Shown in pieces: positions 1-6,019 of a DNA stretch of 6,442 bases. Below the pieces are notes generated by a model. That model searched no databases, was not told the DNA's origin, and saw only the letters and a program-made list of their open reading frames with translations. The translations under genes and the position numbers were made by a program. Origin of the DNA: Candidatus Neomicrothrix sp. UBA4542 (GTDB lineage Bacteria; Actinomycetota; Acidimicrobiia; Acidimicrobiales; Poriferisodalaceae). Every line of letters starts with the position of its first letter. Positions within the stretch are counted from its first letter, which is position 1. The stretch covers positions 223-6,664 of the forward strand of contig DGLO01000070.1 in the NCBI GenBank assembly GCA_002388005.1, read 5' to 3'.

Positions 1-4
1 GCGC

Positions 5-1069
5 CTAACGACGAGACGTAAAATTGTTGACTCCGACGAGTTCACGAATCTCAGCTGATGGTTCGACCGTCCCGGCGTCTAACGGAGTGCCTGTTCCATC
101 TGCGATACGAGTCATCATGTAAAAGTTCGCTGACACCGCAACGGCATCAACCAAGACTTCTGCTCCGGCTATTTCGATCACATCGTCTCGAACTGAAGCC
201 AAGTCGTCTGCGTCCTCATAAAACATTGCTTCACACAAACGCGATAACAACGCCCCATTTTCAACGCCGCCATCGCCAGCTTGCGAACTATCGATCGCTT
301 CGAAGCTGATTTGAGAATCTTGATTCATTCCGCTCAGACCGAGCAGCATCGCATGGCTAGTCGTTCAATAAAAACATTCGTTGAGCTTCGACGTCCTGCC
401 CGCGATCACCTCAACTTGCATACGAGTGAGAGAATTTTGATCTGAAACAAGATCTCCCAACAAATCACCCAACTGAACGTATTGGGCCGATGACAGAAGA
501 CTCATCGAGTCAACTTCGAACGGAACGGCACTCAAAGCCTTAACGACATTTGGTCCCTTCACTTGGGCAGTAGGAACCCAGTGGGAAGTTACTGCCGTCG
601 AGCTGTCAGCCAGCCGCAGAGGTTCAACTGATGACGGTTCTGGCAGGTCGACTCTGGCGAGGTTCAGGGCGTCCGCGAAGCGGTCCACGGCGTTGGCTTG
701 GGCGACCACTCCCACTAGCTCTACATAGGCTTCTGGGCTGATCCCTCGGCTCATGATCGACGCGTGCCATTCAGCGGTCAAGGTGCCAGGGTGGTTTGTA
801 ATTCGCCAGATTGCGTCCACTGCAGCGGTCGGAAGCAGGTGATTTTCGGCGACAAGGCCGTCGACCTGGCTGGGTGACTCCCATGGTGGCAAAACTTCGC
901 TATCTCGGGCCCGGCGGACTTCTCCGACTATGGCTATGCGCTCCATGCCCGACCACCAACTACCGGTTGCTGCCCAGCGTGCAGCTATTTCGCTGTGACT
1001 AGCGTCAAGATCAGGACGAATGGGAAGTTCAGTCGCGTAAGCAGCCATGCCTAATCTTGGCACAACCAC
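5..1069 (-). CDS. AhpD-like two-domain alkylhydroperoxidase-type selenoprotein (in-frame UGA = Sec)
   Basis: Likely a cytosolic thiol/selenol oxidoreductase of the AhpD/carboxymuconolactone decarboxylase superfamily. Seen: one frame from GTG 1069 to TAG 7-5, 354 residues, broken only by TGA at 367-365 (residue 235). Around it are Glu220, Cys232, U235 and His239. This is the spacing of the AhpD proton-relay Glu, CxxC and His, with the second Cys replaced. Sequence after the TGA stays family-like, including an NFYMMTRIADGTGTPLD stretch (about residues 315-331). The N-terminal half (residues 35-140) resembles a second, degenerate domain without CxxC. It has WWSGMERIAIVGEVRRA near 38-54 and an A-N...R-x-A-D pattern near 125-133 that recurs at 314-324. 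The start is uncertain: GTG 1069 has GAAGAG 8 nt upstream, and ATG 1048 would remove 7 residues. It is divergent from the DyP peroxidase. A plain gene finder would split it into 365-1069 and 5-349. The peroxidase substrate is not known. Confidence 0.85.
327..349 (-). promoter_or_regulatory. Bacterial SECIS hairpin in coding sequence
   Basis: In mRNA sense, GCUC (344-341) pairs with GAGC (335-332) around the loop GGUCU (340-336). The stem extends through a U-G wobble (345/331) and C-G (346/330), one G-A mismatch, then U-A and A-U (348-349/328-327). The loop starts 24 nt after the UGA, inside the roughly 16-37 nt distance known for bacterial SECIS elements. GGUCU with leading Gs matches what SelB recognises, and the E. 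coli fdhF SECIS loop has the same GGUCU from memory. The pairing was done by eye. Confidence 0.78.
365..367 (-). other. UGA codon read as selenocysteine (residue 235)
   Basis: The codon order on the minus strand is AAC GAA TGT TTT TAT TGA ACG ACT AGC CAT, giving N-E-C-F-Y-(UGA)-T-T-S-H. In AhpD-type proteins the same position is the second Cys of CxxC-x3-H, so the site reads CxxU-x3-H. Recoding is inferred from position, downstream conservation and the adjacent hairpin. The genes selA, selB, selC and selD are not in this window. Confidence 0.85.
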
Positions 1070-1098
1070 ACAAAAAGCTCTTCGAAAGGGATTTGGGG

Positions 1099-1128
1099 CT
1101 GACGACAGCGTTCAAAGTGGCCTACGAT
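1099..1128 (+). promoter_or_regulatory. Putative sigma70-type promoter for the DyP peroxidase
   Basis: CTGACG (1099-1104) is separated by 18 nt from TACGAT (1123-1128). The -35 matches TTGACA at 4 of 6 positions, and the -10 has the TAnnnT pattern. It would give a leader of about 30 nt before the ATG at 1164. It lies in the 94-bp gap shared with the divergent selenoprotein gene. No clear operator was seen. The call rests on eye matching only. Confidence 0.35.
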
Positions 1129-1152
1129 CCTCGGAGCACACTCACCAGCACT

Positions 1153-1158
1153 AAGGAG
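1153..1158 (+). promoter_or_regulatory. Ribosome binding site AAGGAG of the DyP gene
   Basis: A strong Shine-Dalgarno match 5 nt before ATG 1164. It rules out the upstream GTG (1158-1160), whose first base lies inside the site. Confidence 0.8.
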
Positions 1159-1163
1159 TGAAC

Positions 1164-2087
1164 ATGGCGACACCGCAAAGGGCCATCTTTAATGGCATGG
1201 GTCAGAACCAGTGGTATGTGCACCTCAGCCGCACCGACGGCGCGGACCTAGGGGTGATCAAGTCGGTATTGGGAGATCTTCGGGCGGCCTGCGCTGCCGA
1301 GGACATCAACCTGACCCTCGGTATCGGCCCCGGACTTTTGCCAGATCTGACTGATGACGTTCCTGACGATTTTCAGTCGTACGTAACAATTGAGTCCGAA
1401 GATGGATCGGGTCGCCAGGCCAAAGGCACCCAAGAAGAGCTGCTTTTGTGGCTCAACCATGATGACAAAGACAAGATTTGGAAAGCCCAATACGATGCAC
1501 GTACGGCGCTGGAAGGCCACATGGCCGTTGCTCGTGAAACGCCCACGTTCATCTACGGTGATTCTCTTGATATGACCGGGTTTAAGGACGGCACCGGCAA
1601 TCCAGCCGACGAGGACCAGCCGGCAGCTGCGATCGTTCCCGATGGGGAGGCTGGTGCAGGCGGAAGCCATATCATCGCTCAACGCTGGGTACATGATTTG
1701 GACAGCTGGAACGCTCTGTCTGACGAACAGCAAGAAAAGAACTTCGGTCGAAAGAAATTCCCGGGTATCGAAAAGACCGAAACTCAAGAGCCGTACAGCC
1801 ATCTCAGCCATGTCGAACTTCGCGAAGACGGAAATCACGGCAATGAAGGCTCTGATAAGCGAAACGAAATAGCGCGGCGTTCGACTCCTTACGCGTTCCA
1901 CGATGGAACGGTGGGACTGTATTTCATGGCGTTCTGTAAAGATCAAGCTCCGTTGCGGGAGCGGATGCGCAGAATGTACGGACTTGATGACTGCGTTCGC
2001 GACGCCATGACTGATTATTCGGACCCTGCGTCAGGTTCCTTCTATTTCGCGCCAAGTGAAGAAACACTGGACGCCATAACTGGTTAG
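1164..2087 (+). CDS. DyP-type heme peroxidase, YfeX-like
   Basis: Cytosolic dye-decolorizing-type peroxidase that binds b-type heme and uses H2O2. The natural substrate is unknown. The 307-residue length is close to E. coli YfeX (about 299). Seen, numbered from ATG 1164: the family GxxDG motif as GFKDG at 139-143 (catalytic Asp142), GGSHIIAQRWVHDL at 167-180 (matching YfeX GGSYVFVQRWEHNL), the proximal heme His213 in YSHLSHV, Arg238 in IARRSTPY, then GLYFMAF and the C-terminal SGSFYFAPS signature. The ATG at 1164 is chosen because AAGGAG at 1153-1158 lies 5 nt before it. A GTG at 1158 would overlap that site. No signal peptide and no C-terminal extension of the encapsulin-cargo kind are seen. 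It is divergent from the AhpD-like selenoprotein, which suggests a shared peroxide-defence role (inference). A hairpin terminator follows. Confidence 0.93.
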   Translation: MATPQRAIFNGMGQNQWYVHLSRTDGADLGVIKSVLGDLRAACAAEDINLTLGIGPGLLPDLTDDVPDDFQSYVTIESEDGSGRQAKGTQEELLLWLNHDDKDKIWKAQYDARTALEGHMAVARETPTFIYGDSLDMTGFKDGTGNPADEDQPAAAIVPDGEAGAGGSHIIAQRWVHDLDSWNALSDEQQEKNFGRKKFPGIEKTETQEPYSHLSHVELREDGNHGNEGSDKRNEIARRSTPYAFHDGTVGLYFMAFCKDQAPLRERMRRMYGLDDCVRDAMTDYSDPASGSFYFAPSEETLDAITG

Positions 2088-2120
2088 AGCCCCATTGGAG
2101 TCCAAAAGGCAAAGCGCTAC

Positions 2121-2160
2121 GTGGCGGCTGGCGAGTGAGCTAGCCGCCACGAACCATTTT
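2121..2160. terminator. Hairpin terminator between convergent genes
   Basis: GTGGCGGCT (2121-2129) pairs with AGCCGCCAC (2142-2150). A G-T wobble and two more G-C pairs extend this to a 12-bp stem with a 6-nt loop. On the plus strand TTTT follows at 2157-2160. On the minus strand the downstream bases contain CTTT and CCTTTT runs (revcomp of 2101-2116). It lies between the DyP stop (2087) and the DUF35 stop (2164), so it probably serves both directions. The U-tracts are short and offset, so termination may be partial. Confidence 0.65.
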
Positions 2161-2163
2161 GCG

Positions 2164-2622
2164 TCAACTAGCGGGAGTCACTTCCCATTGGACAAGAGTG
2201 AAATCAGGATCTCCGTCGTCGTGGTCTTCGAAAACGACGGAGACCGATGCTCCGATCTCGATCTCTTGGAGAGGGTCACCAAGCAGATTTCCTACCATTC
2301 GAAGGTTGTCTGCGTGCGGCAACTCGACCAACACGATGATGTAGGGGCCACGATCTGAGAGAGCTCTGTGTACGGGATGGTGGGGGCGTTGCCAGCTGTA
2401 AATTTGACCCACCGGATCTACCGTCACCCAGTCGAGTTCCATTGAATTACACGCATGACACATCCACTCAGGCCCCCATTGGTGAATCTCGCAGCTTCGG
2501 CAATGTTGAACCCGTAGCTCATGAGCTCGCGTACCTTCCCAAAACGGGGCGTCGAGTCCGTCATTCGCGGGAGCTGGCTGCCTGAGGCCAGGTAAATGGG
2601 CTTCTGAGGTGAACCTGCTCAT
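2164..2622 (-). CDS. DUF35 Zn-ribbon/OB-fold acyl-CoA-associated protein
   Basis: Small cytosolic partner protein of thiolase-fold enzymes. In characterised steroid-degrading actinobacteria the DUF35 part of ChsH2 binds the aldolase Ltp2 and is needed for its activity. Seen in 152 residues: a linker with DAPFWEG at 24-30, a rubredoxin-like zinc ribbon with Cys41, Cys44, Cys55 and Cys58 (CxxC-x10-CxxC), then an OB-fold from about 66 to 148, beginning VDPVGQIYSW and containing GPYIIVLVELPHADNLRMVG. It starts at ATG 2622, which overlaps the thiolase-like stop by 4 nt (ATGA) with GGAGG 7 nt upstream, so translation is probably coupled and the subunits made in near-equal amounts. Family assignment is firm. 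The acyl-CoA substrate of the complex is not visible. Confidence 0.9.
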   Translation of the reverse strand: MSRFTSEAHLPGLRQPAPANDGLDAPFWEGTRAHELRVQHCRSCEIHQWGPEWMCHACNSMELDWVTVDPVGQIYSWQRPHHPVHRALSDRGPYIIVLVELPHADNLRMVGNLLGDPLQEIEIGASVSVVFEDHDDGDPDFTLVQWEVTPAS

Positions 2623-3806
2623 CCCAACGCCTCCGGAGTTCCATAAATTGCAGTCGAAGCCACAGCGACCATTGGACCTGCGTTCGCGAGAGCCACTTTG
2701 ACGTCAGGAACCTGGTTGCAAGACTCGCCCCGCACTTGCCGTACCGCCTCGATCTGGAGCCCGAGACCATGCATGTAGCACTCTGCCAAGTTCCCGCCGC
2801 TGGTATTCAGGGGAAGATTGCCACCGTCCGCACGCAGATTGTCGAAAGTAAGTACCTGGTCGACGTTCTCGTAGGTGCAGAATCCGTGCTCGATCAAACT
2901 CATCACCACGCCGCCGGTGAAGTTCTCGTAGCTCTGAACAACGTCAACGTCTTGAGGCGTCACCCCGGCCTGCTCGTATAGATATTTCACCGCGGGCTTA
3001 AAGCTAGAGGTCACGTAATCTGTAGCGTTTTCTACCGTCGCGCCGGAGCGATGGCCACCGCTTTGTTGCGCTCCCAGCACCATCGCTGGCGCCTTTGCCA
3101 AATCCATCGCGTGGTCGCTACGAGTAATGATCATGGCGGCGGCCCCATCGTTTTCTAGACAGCAATCGAACAGTCGATAAGGTTCAGAAATCCAACGCGA
3201 AGCATCGTAAGTGTCGGCGTCGAGAGTTCGGCCGTTCATCACTGCCCGAGGATTGTTCTGAGCGTGGTGGTAACAGGCCATCGCAATAGATCGCATGGCG
3301 TTTCTTCCGACTCCGTGCTCGTACATAAAACGAGTCGTGCGCATCGCGTACATCTGCGCTGCACTCATCATTCCGTAGGGAAGCGTGTAGGCCGCGCCCC
3401 CGCTTACAGGGCGCGAACCGCCGCTACGTCCGAAACGTCCGAACTGACCTTGGGCCAGCCCGCGATAGGCGACAACGACGTTGGCTGACCCAGCGGTAAT
3501 TGCCCCAGCAGCGTTTTGGACGGCTGCAGCGGCACCTCCGCCGCCGCTTGTCCACTGCATATTCGAGTAACGCAACTCAGAAAGACCTAACGCGTTGGCT
3601 AGTCGCGGTGGGTCGTTCCGGTCGTTGGAATAGGAGCAAAACCCGTCGATTTCCTTTGGGTTAATCCCGGCGTCGTCGCAGGCAGCGAGTATGGCCTTTA
3701 ACACCAGAACGAACTCAGGATCGGGAGATTGGCCGTGTTTGTAGTACGTCGTTTCGCCGACCCCAACAACAGCGATCTTTCCTCTGAGGTTGTAATTGTC
3801 ACTCAT
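2619..3806 (-). CDS. Thiolase-superfamily protein without catalytic Cys, Ltp2-like CoA aldolase
   Basis: Thiolase-fold protein of the SCP-x/lipid-transfer type, 395 residues from ATG 3806. It probably cleaves or forms C-C bonds on acyl-CoA side chains. Canonical thiolase residues are absent: the nucleophile region reads QWTSGGGG (84-91), with no Cys, and the C-terminal Cys loop reads ALANAGPMV (372-380). In their place are Tyr293 (SYENFTGG) and Tyr344 (ECYMHGLG). Their positions match the two tyrosines I recall as active-site residues of the retro-aldolase Ltp2 (about 294 and 344). DCCLENDGAAA (214-224) and NTSGGNLAE (334-342) are typical of this subfamily. The adjacent, overlapping DUF35 gene supports an Ltp2-ChsH2-type complex. 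Start: ATG 3806 lies 2 nt after the acetyltransferase stop. TTG 3812 overlaps that stop (TTGA) and is better spaced (10 nt) from GGAAGGGG, so it is a real alternative adding two residues. A steroid substrate is not proven. Confidence 0.88.
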   Translation of the reverse strand: MSDNYNLRGKIAVVGVGETTYYKHGQSPDPEFVLVLKAILAACDDAGINPKEIDGFCSYSNDRNDPPRLANALGLSELRYSNMQWTSGGGGAAAAVQNAAGAITAGSANVVVAYRGLAQGQFGRFGRSGGSRPVSGGAAYTLPYGMMSAAQMYAMRTTRFMYEHGVGRNAMRSIAMACYHHAQNNPRAVMNGRTLDADTYDASRWISEPYRLFDCCLENDGAAAMIITRSDHAMDLAKAPAMVLGAQQSGGHRSGATVENATDYVTSSFKPAVKYLYEQAGVTPQDVDVVQSYENFTGGVVMSLIEHGFCTYENVDQVLTFDNLRADGGNLPLNTSGGNLAECYMHGLGLQIEAVRQVRGESCNQVPDVKVALANAGPMVAVASTAIYGTPEALG

Positions 3807-3808
3807 GA

Positions 3809-4312
3809 TCAAGTGACGGTAGCCCCTTCCGCTGCTAACGCGCTTAGCTCAGGCCCCTGAAGCCGACAAGGCAGCCAGCCATTCATGACTTTCGCTCCGA
3901 GGTTTTCATAAAAGTCGATTGCTGGTTGATTCCAGTCGAGGACCTGCCATTCCAGTCTTGAGCAGCCCCGATTTTGTGCGATCCGAGCGAGTGTGCTCAG
4001 TAACAATTTTCCGATGCCGCTGCCGCGGTGCTGATCCGGAACATAAAGATCTTCAAGGTAAATCCCTTGTTTGCCGCGCCATGTCGAATAGTTGTGGAAG
4101 AACAGGGCGAAGCCTCGCACTTCGCCGTCGGACTCAGCTAGGAGACATTCGAACGGAGGTCGCTGTAATTGCAACTGCGCTTTGATGCTCGAGGGAGTGG
4201 CTCGTACCGCGTCGGGCTCTCTCTCGTATTCGGCTAAGCCTTGAATGAAGACATGGATTACTTGAGCGTCATCAGCGGTAGCGAAGCGAATCGTGGTTTC
4301 TGTCACCGCCAT
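3809..4312 (-). CDS. GNAT N-acetyltransferase, SSAT/thialysine acetyltransferase-like
   Basis: Cytosolic acetyl-CoA-dependent N-acetyltransferase, 167 residues, the usual length for the SSAT group, which acetylates polyamines, thialysine or related small amines. Seen: N-terminal strand TTIRFATADDA (6-16), FALFFHNYSTWRGKQGIYLEDLYV (68-91, given in two halves: FALFFHNYSTW then RGKQGIYLEDLYV), which mirrors the SSAT YLEDFFV block, the acetyl-CoA loop with R96-G-S-G-I-G-K102, VLDWNQPAIDFYENLGA (124-140) with Tyr135 as probable general acid, and the WLPCRL C-terminal block. It is first in a minus-strand operon with the thiolase-like and DUF35 genes. Its link to their chemistry is unclear. ATG 4312 lies inside an inverted repeat and lacks a spaced Shine-Dalgarno. 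GTG 4306, 8 nt after AGG, would remove two residues. The exact substrate cannot be read from sequence. Confidence 0.9.
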   Translation of the reverse strand: MAVTETTIRFATADDAQVIHVFIQGLAEYEREPDAVRATPSSIKAQLQLQRPPFECLLAESDGEVRGFALFFHNYSTWRGKQGIYLEDLYVPDQHRGSGIGKLLLSTLARIAQNRGCSRLEWQVLDWNQPAIDFYENLGAKVMNGWLPCRLQGPELSALAAEGATVT

Positions 4313-4333
4313 GGCCTAGCACTAGGACCATGG
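4309..4333. repeat. Inverted repeat over the acetyltransferase start codon
   Basis: CCATGGCCTAG (4309-4319) faces CTAGG-A-CCATGG (4322-4333) across a 2-nt centre. This gives 11 complementary base pairs per arm with a single bulged A at 4327. The right edge of the acetyltransferase gene (ATG, 4312-4310) is inside the outer CCATGG. It could be an operator in the divergent promoter region or an mRNA hairpin hiding the start codon. The two-base spacer would be too tight for a simple RNA loop unless inner pairs open. Confidence 0.5.
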
Positions 4334-4405
4334 TTTGGGCCACTTGCGGCTGGTTCTGAGTTAAACAAGTGCCCCGCGACGCTGCAGCGACTAGAAACGT
4401 TACCG

Positions 4406-4693
4406 ATGGACGACGACCAACTTTCTCAGTTTCGCCACAGCATTGACAACATCGATGCTGCGTTCATCCACATGCTCGCGGAACGATTCCGAATTACGCA
4501 GGCTGTCGGTAAGTACAAAGCTGAGTCAGGGATGCCACCGGCTGATCCGATACGTGAACAAGAACAGATCAAGCGTCTCCGAAAGCTCGCCGAAGAAGCA
4601 GGATTGGACCCAGAATTCTCGGAGAAATTCTTACGCTTCGTGATCGACGAAGTCATTCGTCACCACGAGCGAATTGCAGACGGATCGTCGTAA
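4406..4693 (+). CDS. Chorismate mutase, stand-alone AroQ type
   Basis: Converts chorismate to prephenate in phenylalanine and tyrosine synthesis, in the cytosol. The 95-residue length is that of a single AroQ-alpha helical domain, which acts as an intertwined dimer. Ungapped comparison with the E. coli P-protein mutase domain keeps Arg10, Arg27, Lys38, Asp47, Arg50 and Glu51 (E. coli 11, 28, 39, 48, 51, 52). The E. coli Gln88 position is His87 here. The stretch ADPIREQEQIKRLRKLAEEA (46-65) is characteristic. ATG 4406 is chosen because it begins the domain. The open frame reaches back to 4241 but would overlap the divergent acetyltransferase and add unrelated residues. No Shine-Dalgarno is visible before 4406, so the mRNA may be leaderless or weakly translated. 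No other aromatic-pathway gene is next to it. It converges on the aminotransferase gene with a 19-bp gap. Confidence 0.9.
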   Translation: MDDDQLSQFRHSIDNIDAAFIHMLAERFRITQAVGKYKAESGMPPADPIREQEQIKRLRKLAEEAGLDPEFSEKFLRFVIDEVIRHHERIADGSS

Positions 4694-4712
4694 CGACTGT
4701 TGGATAGATGGG

Positions 4713-5936
4713 CTAGCTAGCTGAGCGCTGTTTGAGAACGTCGCTGAATGTGTCGAAAATTGTTCCGATTTCGTCGTCGGTGATAATTAGCGGTGGGCAA
4801 AGAGCGAGCGCCTCGCCGATTCCTCTACACACGACGCCGCGGTCGATGATCGCATCCCGAATTGGAATTGCATCCTCACCGATCTCGCATGCCCAAATTC
4901 CCCCGATTCCTCGAAAGCTCTGAATCATTCCGTCACCAAGCAACGCAGTGAAGCCTTCGCTCATTCTCTGTTGAATTCGTTGCGCCGCATCGACCAAGTT
5001 TTCTTCTTCGATTACTTCAATGTTGGCGATGGCGGCTGCTGCTGGGGTCGGGTGTCCTGAATAGGTGTATCCGTGCATGAATTTCGCGGTTTCGTCGACA
5101 GTTAGCTCTTCGCTGAGCGCTTGTGAAATGATCACTCCCGCCAAAGGCAAGTAGCCAGAGGTCACACCCTTTGCGAACGTCAACATGTCGGGTGTCACAC
5201 CGAATGTTTGACTCGCAAACCACTGGCCGGTTCGGCCGAACCCACAAATGACTTCGTCAAAGACCAACAAGGCGCCGTGTTGATCACACAGACGGCGCAG
5301 CCCTTCGAGATAGCCATCGGGTGGCATGATCACTCCGCCAGCGCCCTGCACAGGCTCACAAATCACTGCGGCTATCCGGGACCCGTGTTGGGCAAATAGG
5401 GTGGCCGCTTCTTCTATGTCGTCGTTAGGAATCTCGACTACGTGTGGGAGGAGGTCACCCCAGCCGACGCGATTTGGTTCGATCCCTTGGACACTTGTTC
5501 CTCCGACATTGACCCCGTGGTAGCCCCCGGTCCTTCGAACAATGATTTGGCGGTCAGAGTCACCTCGGCGTTGGTGGAACATGCGGGCAAGTTTCAAGAC
5601 GGTGTCCACGGCTTCCGAGCCGGAACATCCAAGAAAAACTCTTCCGAGTGGATGCGGCGATACCCGACGTATGGCCTCAGCTGCTTGTCGGGCAGGTTCG
5701 TTGGTGAAGGGATCAAAAGTGTTGTAAGTCTGTAATTGATCCAGTTGATCTTTGATCGCGTTGATTACCTTGGCGTTGCCGTGGCCTATTTGACAGAGCC
5801 AGAGGCTTGCCATTCCATCGATGTATTGCTTCCCTTTGTCGTCTACCAAGGTGCAGTCCTTTGCGCTGACAATGTTGATGTAGTCAGCCTCGGATTTGCT
5901 GGGCAGGCTAAAAGCGTGAAGCAGTGCATCACTCAC
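4713..5936 (-). CDS. Class III PLP aminotransferase (omega-amino acid:pyruvate type)
   Basis: Fold-type I, pyridoxal-phosphate aminotransferase that moves an amino group from an omega-amino acid or amine to a keto acid such as pyruvate or glyoxylate. Cytosolic, 407 residues from GTG 5936. Seen: DGMASLWLCQIGHGN (40-54), SGSEAVDTVLKLAR (105-118) for phosphate binding, GGYHG (137-141) for ring stacking, EPVQGAGGV (194-202), DEVICGFGRTG (227-237) with Asp227 against the pyridine nitrogen, FAKGVTSGYLPL (254-265) with Lys256 as Schiff-base lysine, and CRGIGEALALCPPLIIT (370-386). GTG 5936 is preferred because AAAGGGG (5949-5943) sits 6 nt upstream and homology begins there. An ATG at 6017 would add 27 unrelated residues. 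It is divergent from a class V aminotransferase, perhaps in a shared glyoxylate or alanine metabolism. The donor cannot be fixed from sequence (beta-alanine, taurine and putrescine classes look alike). Confidence 0.92.
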   Translation of the reverse strand: MSDALLHAFSLPSKSEADYINIVSAKDCTLVDDKGKQYIDGMASLWLCQIGHGNAKVINAIKDQLDQLQTYNTFDPFTNEPARQAAEAIRRVSPHPLGRVFLGCSGSEAVDTVLKLARMFHQRRGDSDRQIIVRRTGGYHGVNVGGTSVQGIEPNRVGWGDLLPHVVEIPNDDIEEAATLFAQHGSRIAAVICEPVQGAGGVIMPPDGYLEGLRRLCDQHGALLVFDEVICGFGRTGQWFASQTFGVTPDMLTFAKGVTSGYLPLAGVIISQALSEELTVDETAKFMHGYTYSGHPTPAAAAIANIEVIEEENLVDAAQRIQQRMSEGFTALLGDGMIQSFRGIGGIWACEIGEDAIPIRDAIIDRGVVCRGIGEALALCPPLIITDDEIGTIFDTFSDVLKQRSAS

Positions 5937-5942
5937 GTGGTT

Positions 5943-5949
5943 CCCCTTT
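5943..5949 (-). promoter_or_regulatory. Ribosome binding site deciding a GTG start
   Basis: AAAGGGG on the minus strand lies 6 nt before GTG 5936-5934. It favours this start over the in-frame ATG at 6017 for the class III aminotransferase. Confidence 0.65.
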
Positions 5950-6019
5950 AGTGCTTGTTCTCCGTCGGAATGTCCACAGCCTAGGCCGCAGCGAATATGG
6001 GCGCGGGGGTAACACATCT

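Noticed and set aside
365..367. Nonsense mutation making a pseudogene, or two separate genes (365-1069 and 5-349)
   Set aside because: The stop sits at a catalytic Cys site, the frame and family likeness continue past it, and a SECIS-like hairpin follows. The internal ATG of the second part has no ribosome site and would begin after the active-site His.
1248..1946. Long minus-strand open frame of 232 codons
   Set aside because: Antisense shadow of the DyP peroxidase. The translation shows no family features and the plus frame has the GxxDG, His and Arg motifs.
2040..2087. DyP as encapsulin cargo
   Set aside because: The protein ends right after the FAPS signature with no C-terminal targeting tail, and no encapsulin shell gene is adjacent.
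4255..4331. Short upstream frame (minus strand, ATG 4331, about 19 codons) overlapping the acetyltransferase start out of frame
   Set aside because: No ribosome site and no peptide pattern such as an attenuator run. It is probably a by-product of the CCATGG repeat.
4241..4405. N-terminal extension of chorismate mutase from ATG 4241
   Set aside because: It overlaps the divergent acetyltransferase coding sequence and does not resemble the family. The domain begins at 4406.
4712..4721. 10-bp palindrome GCTAGCTAGC at the convergent gene ends
   Set aside because: Short and formed by the last Ala-Ser-stop codons of the aminotransferase. It has no U-tract or G-C-rich stem, so it is a poor terminator or operator.
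5937..6017. 27-residue N-terminal extension of the class III aminotransferase from ATG 6017
   Set aside because: It is unlike the family and contains the ribosome site of the GTG start at 5936.
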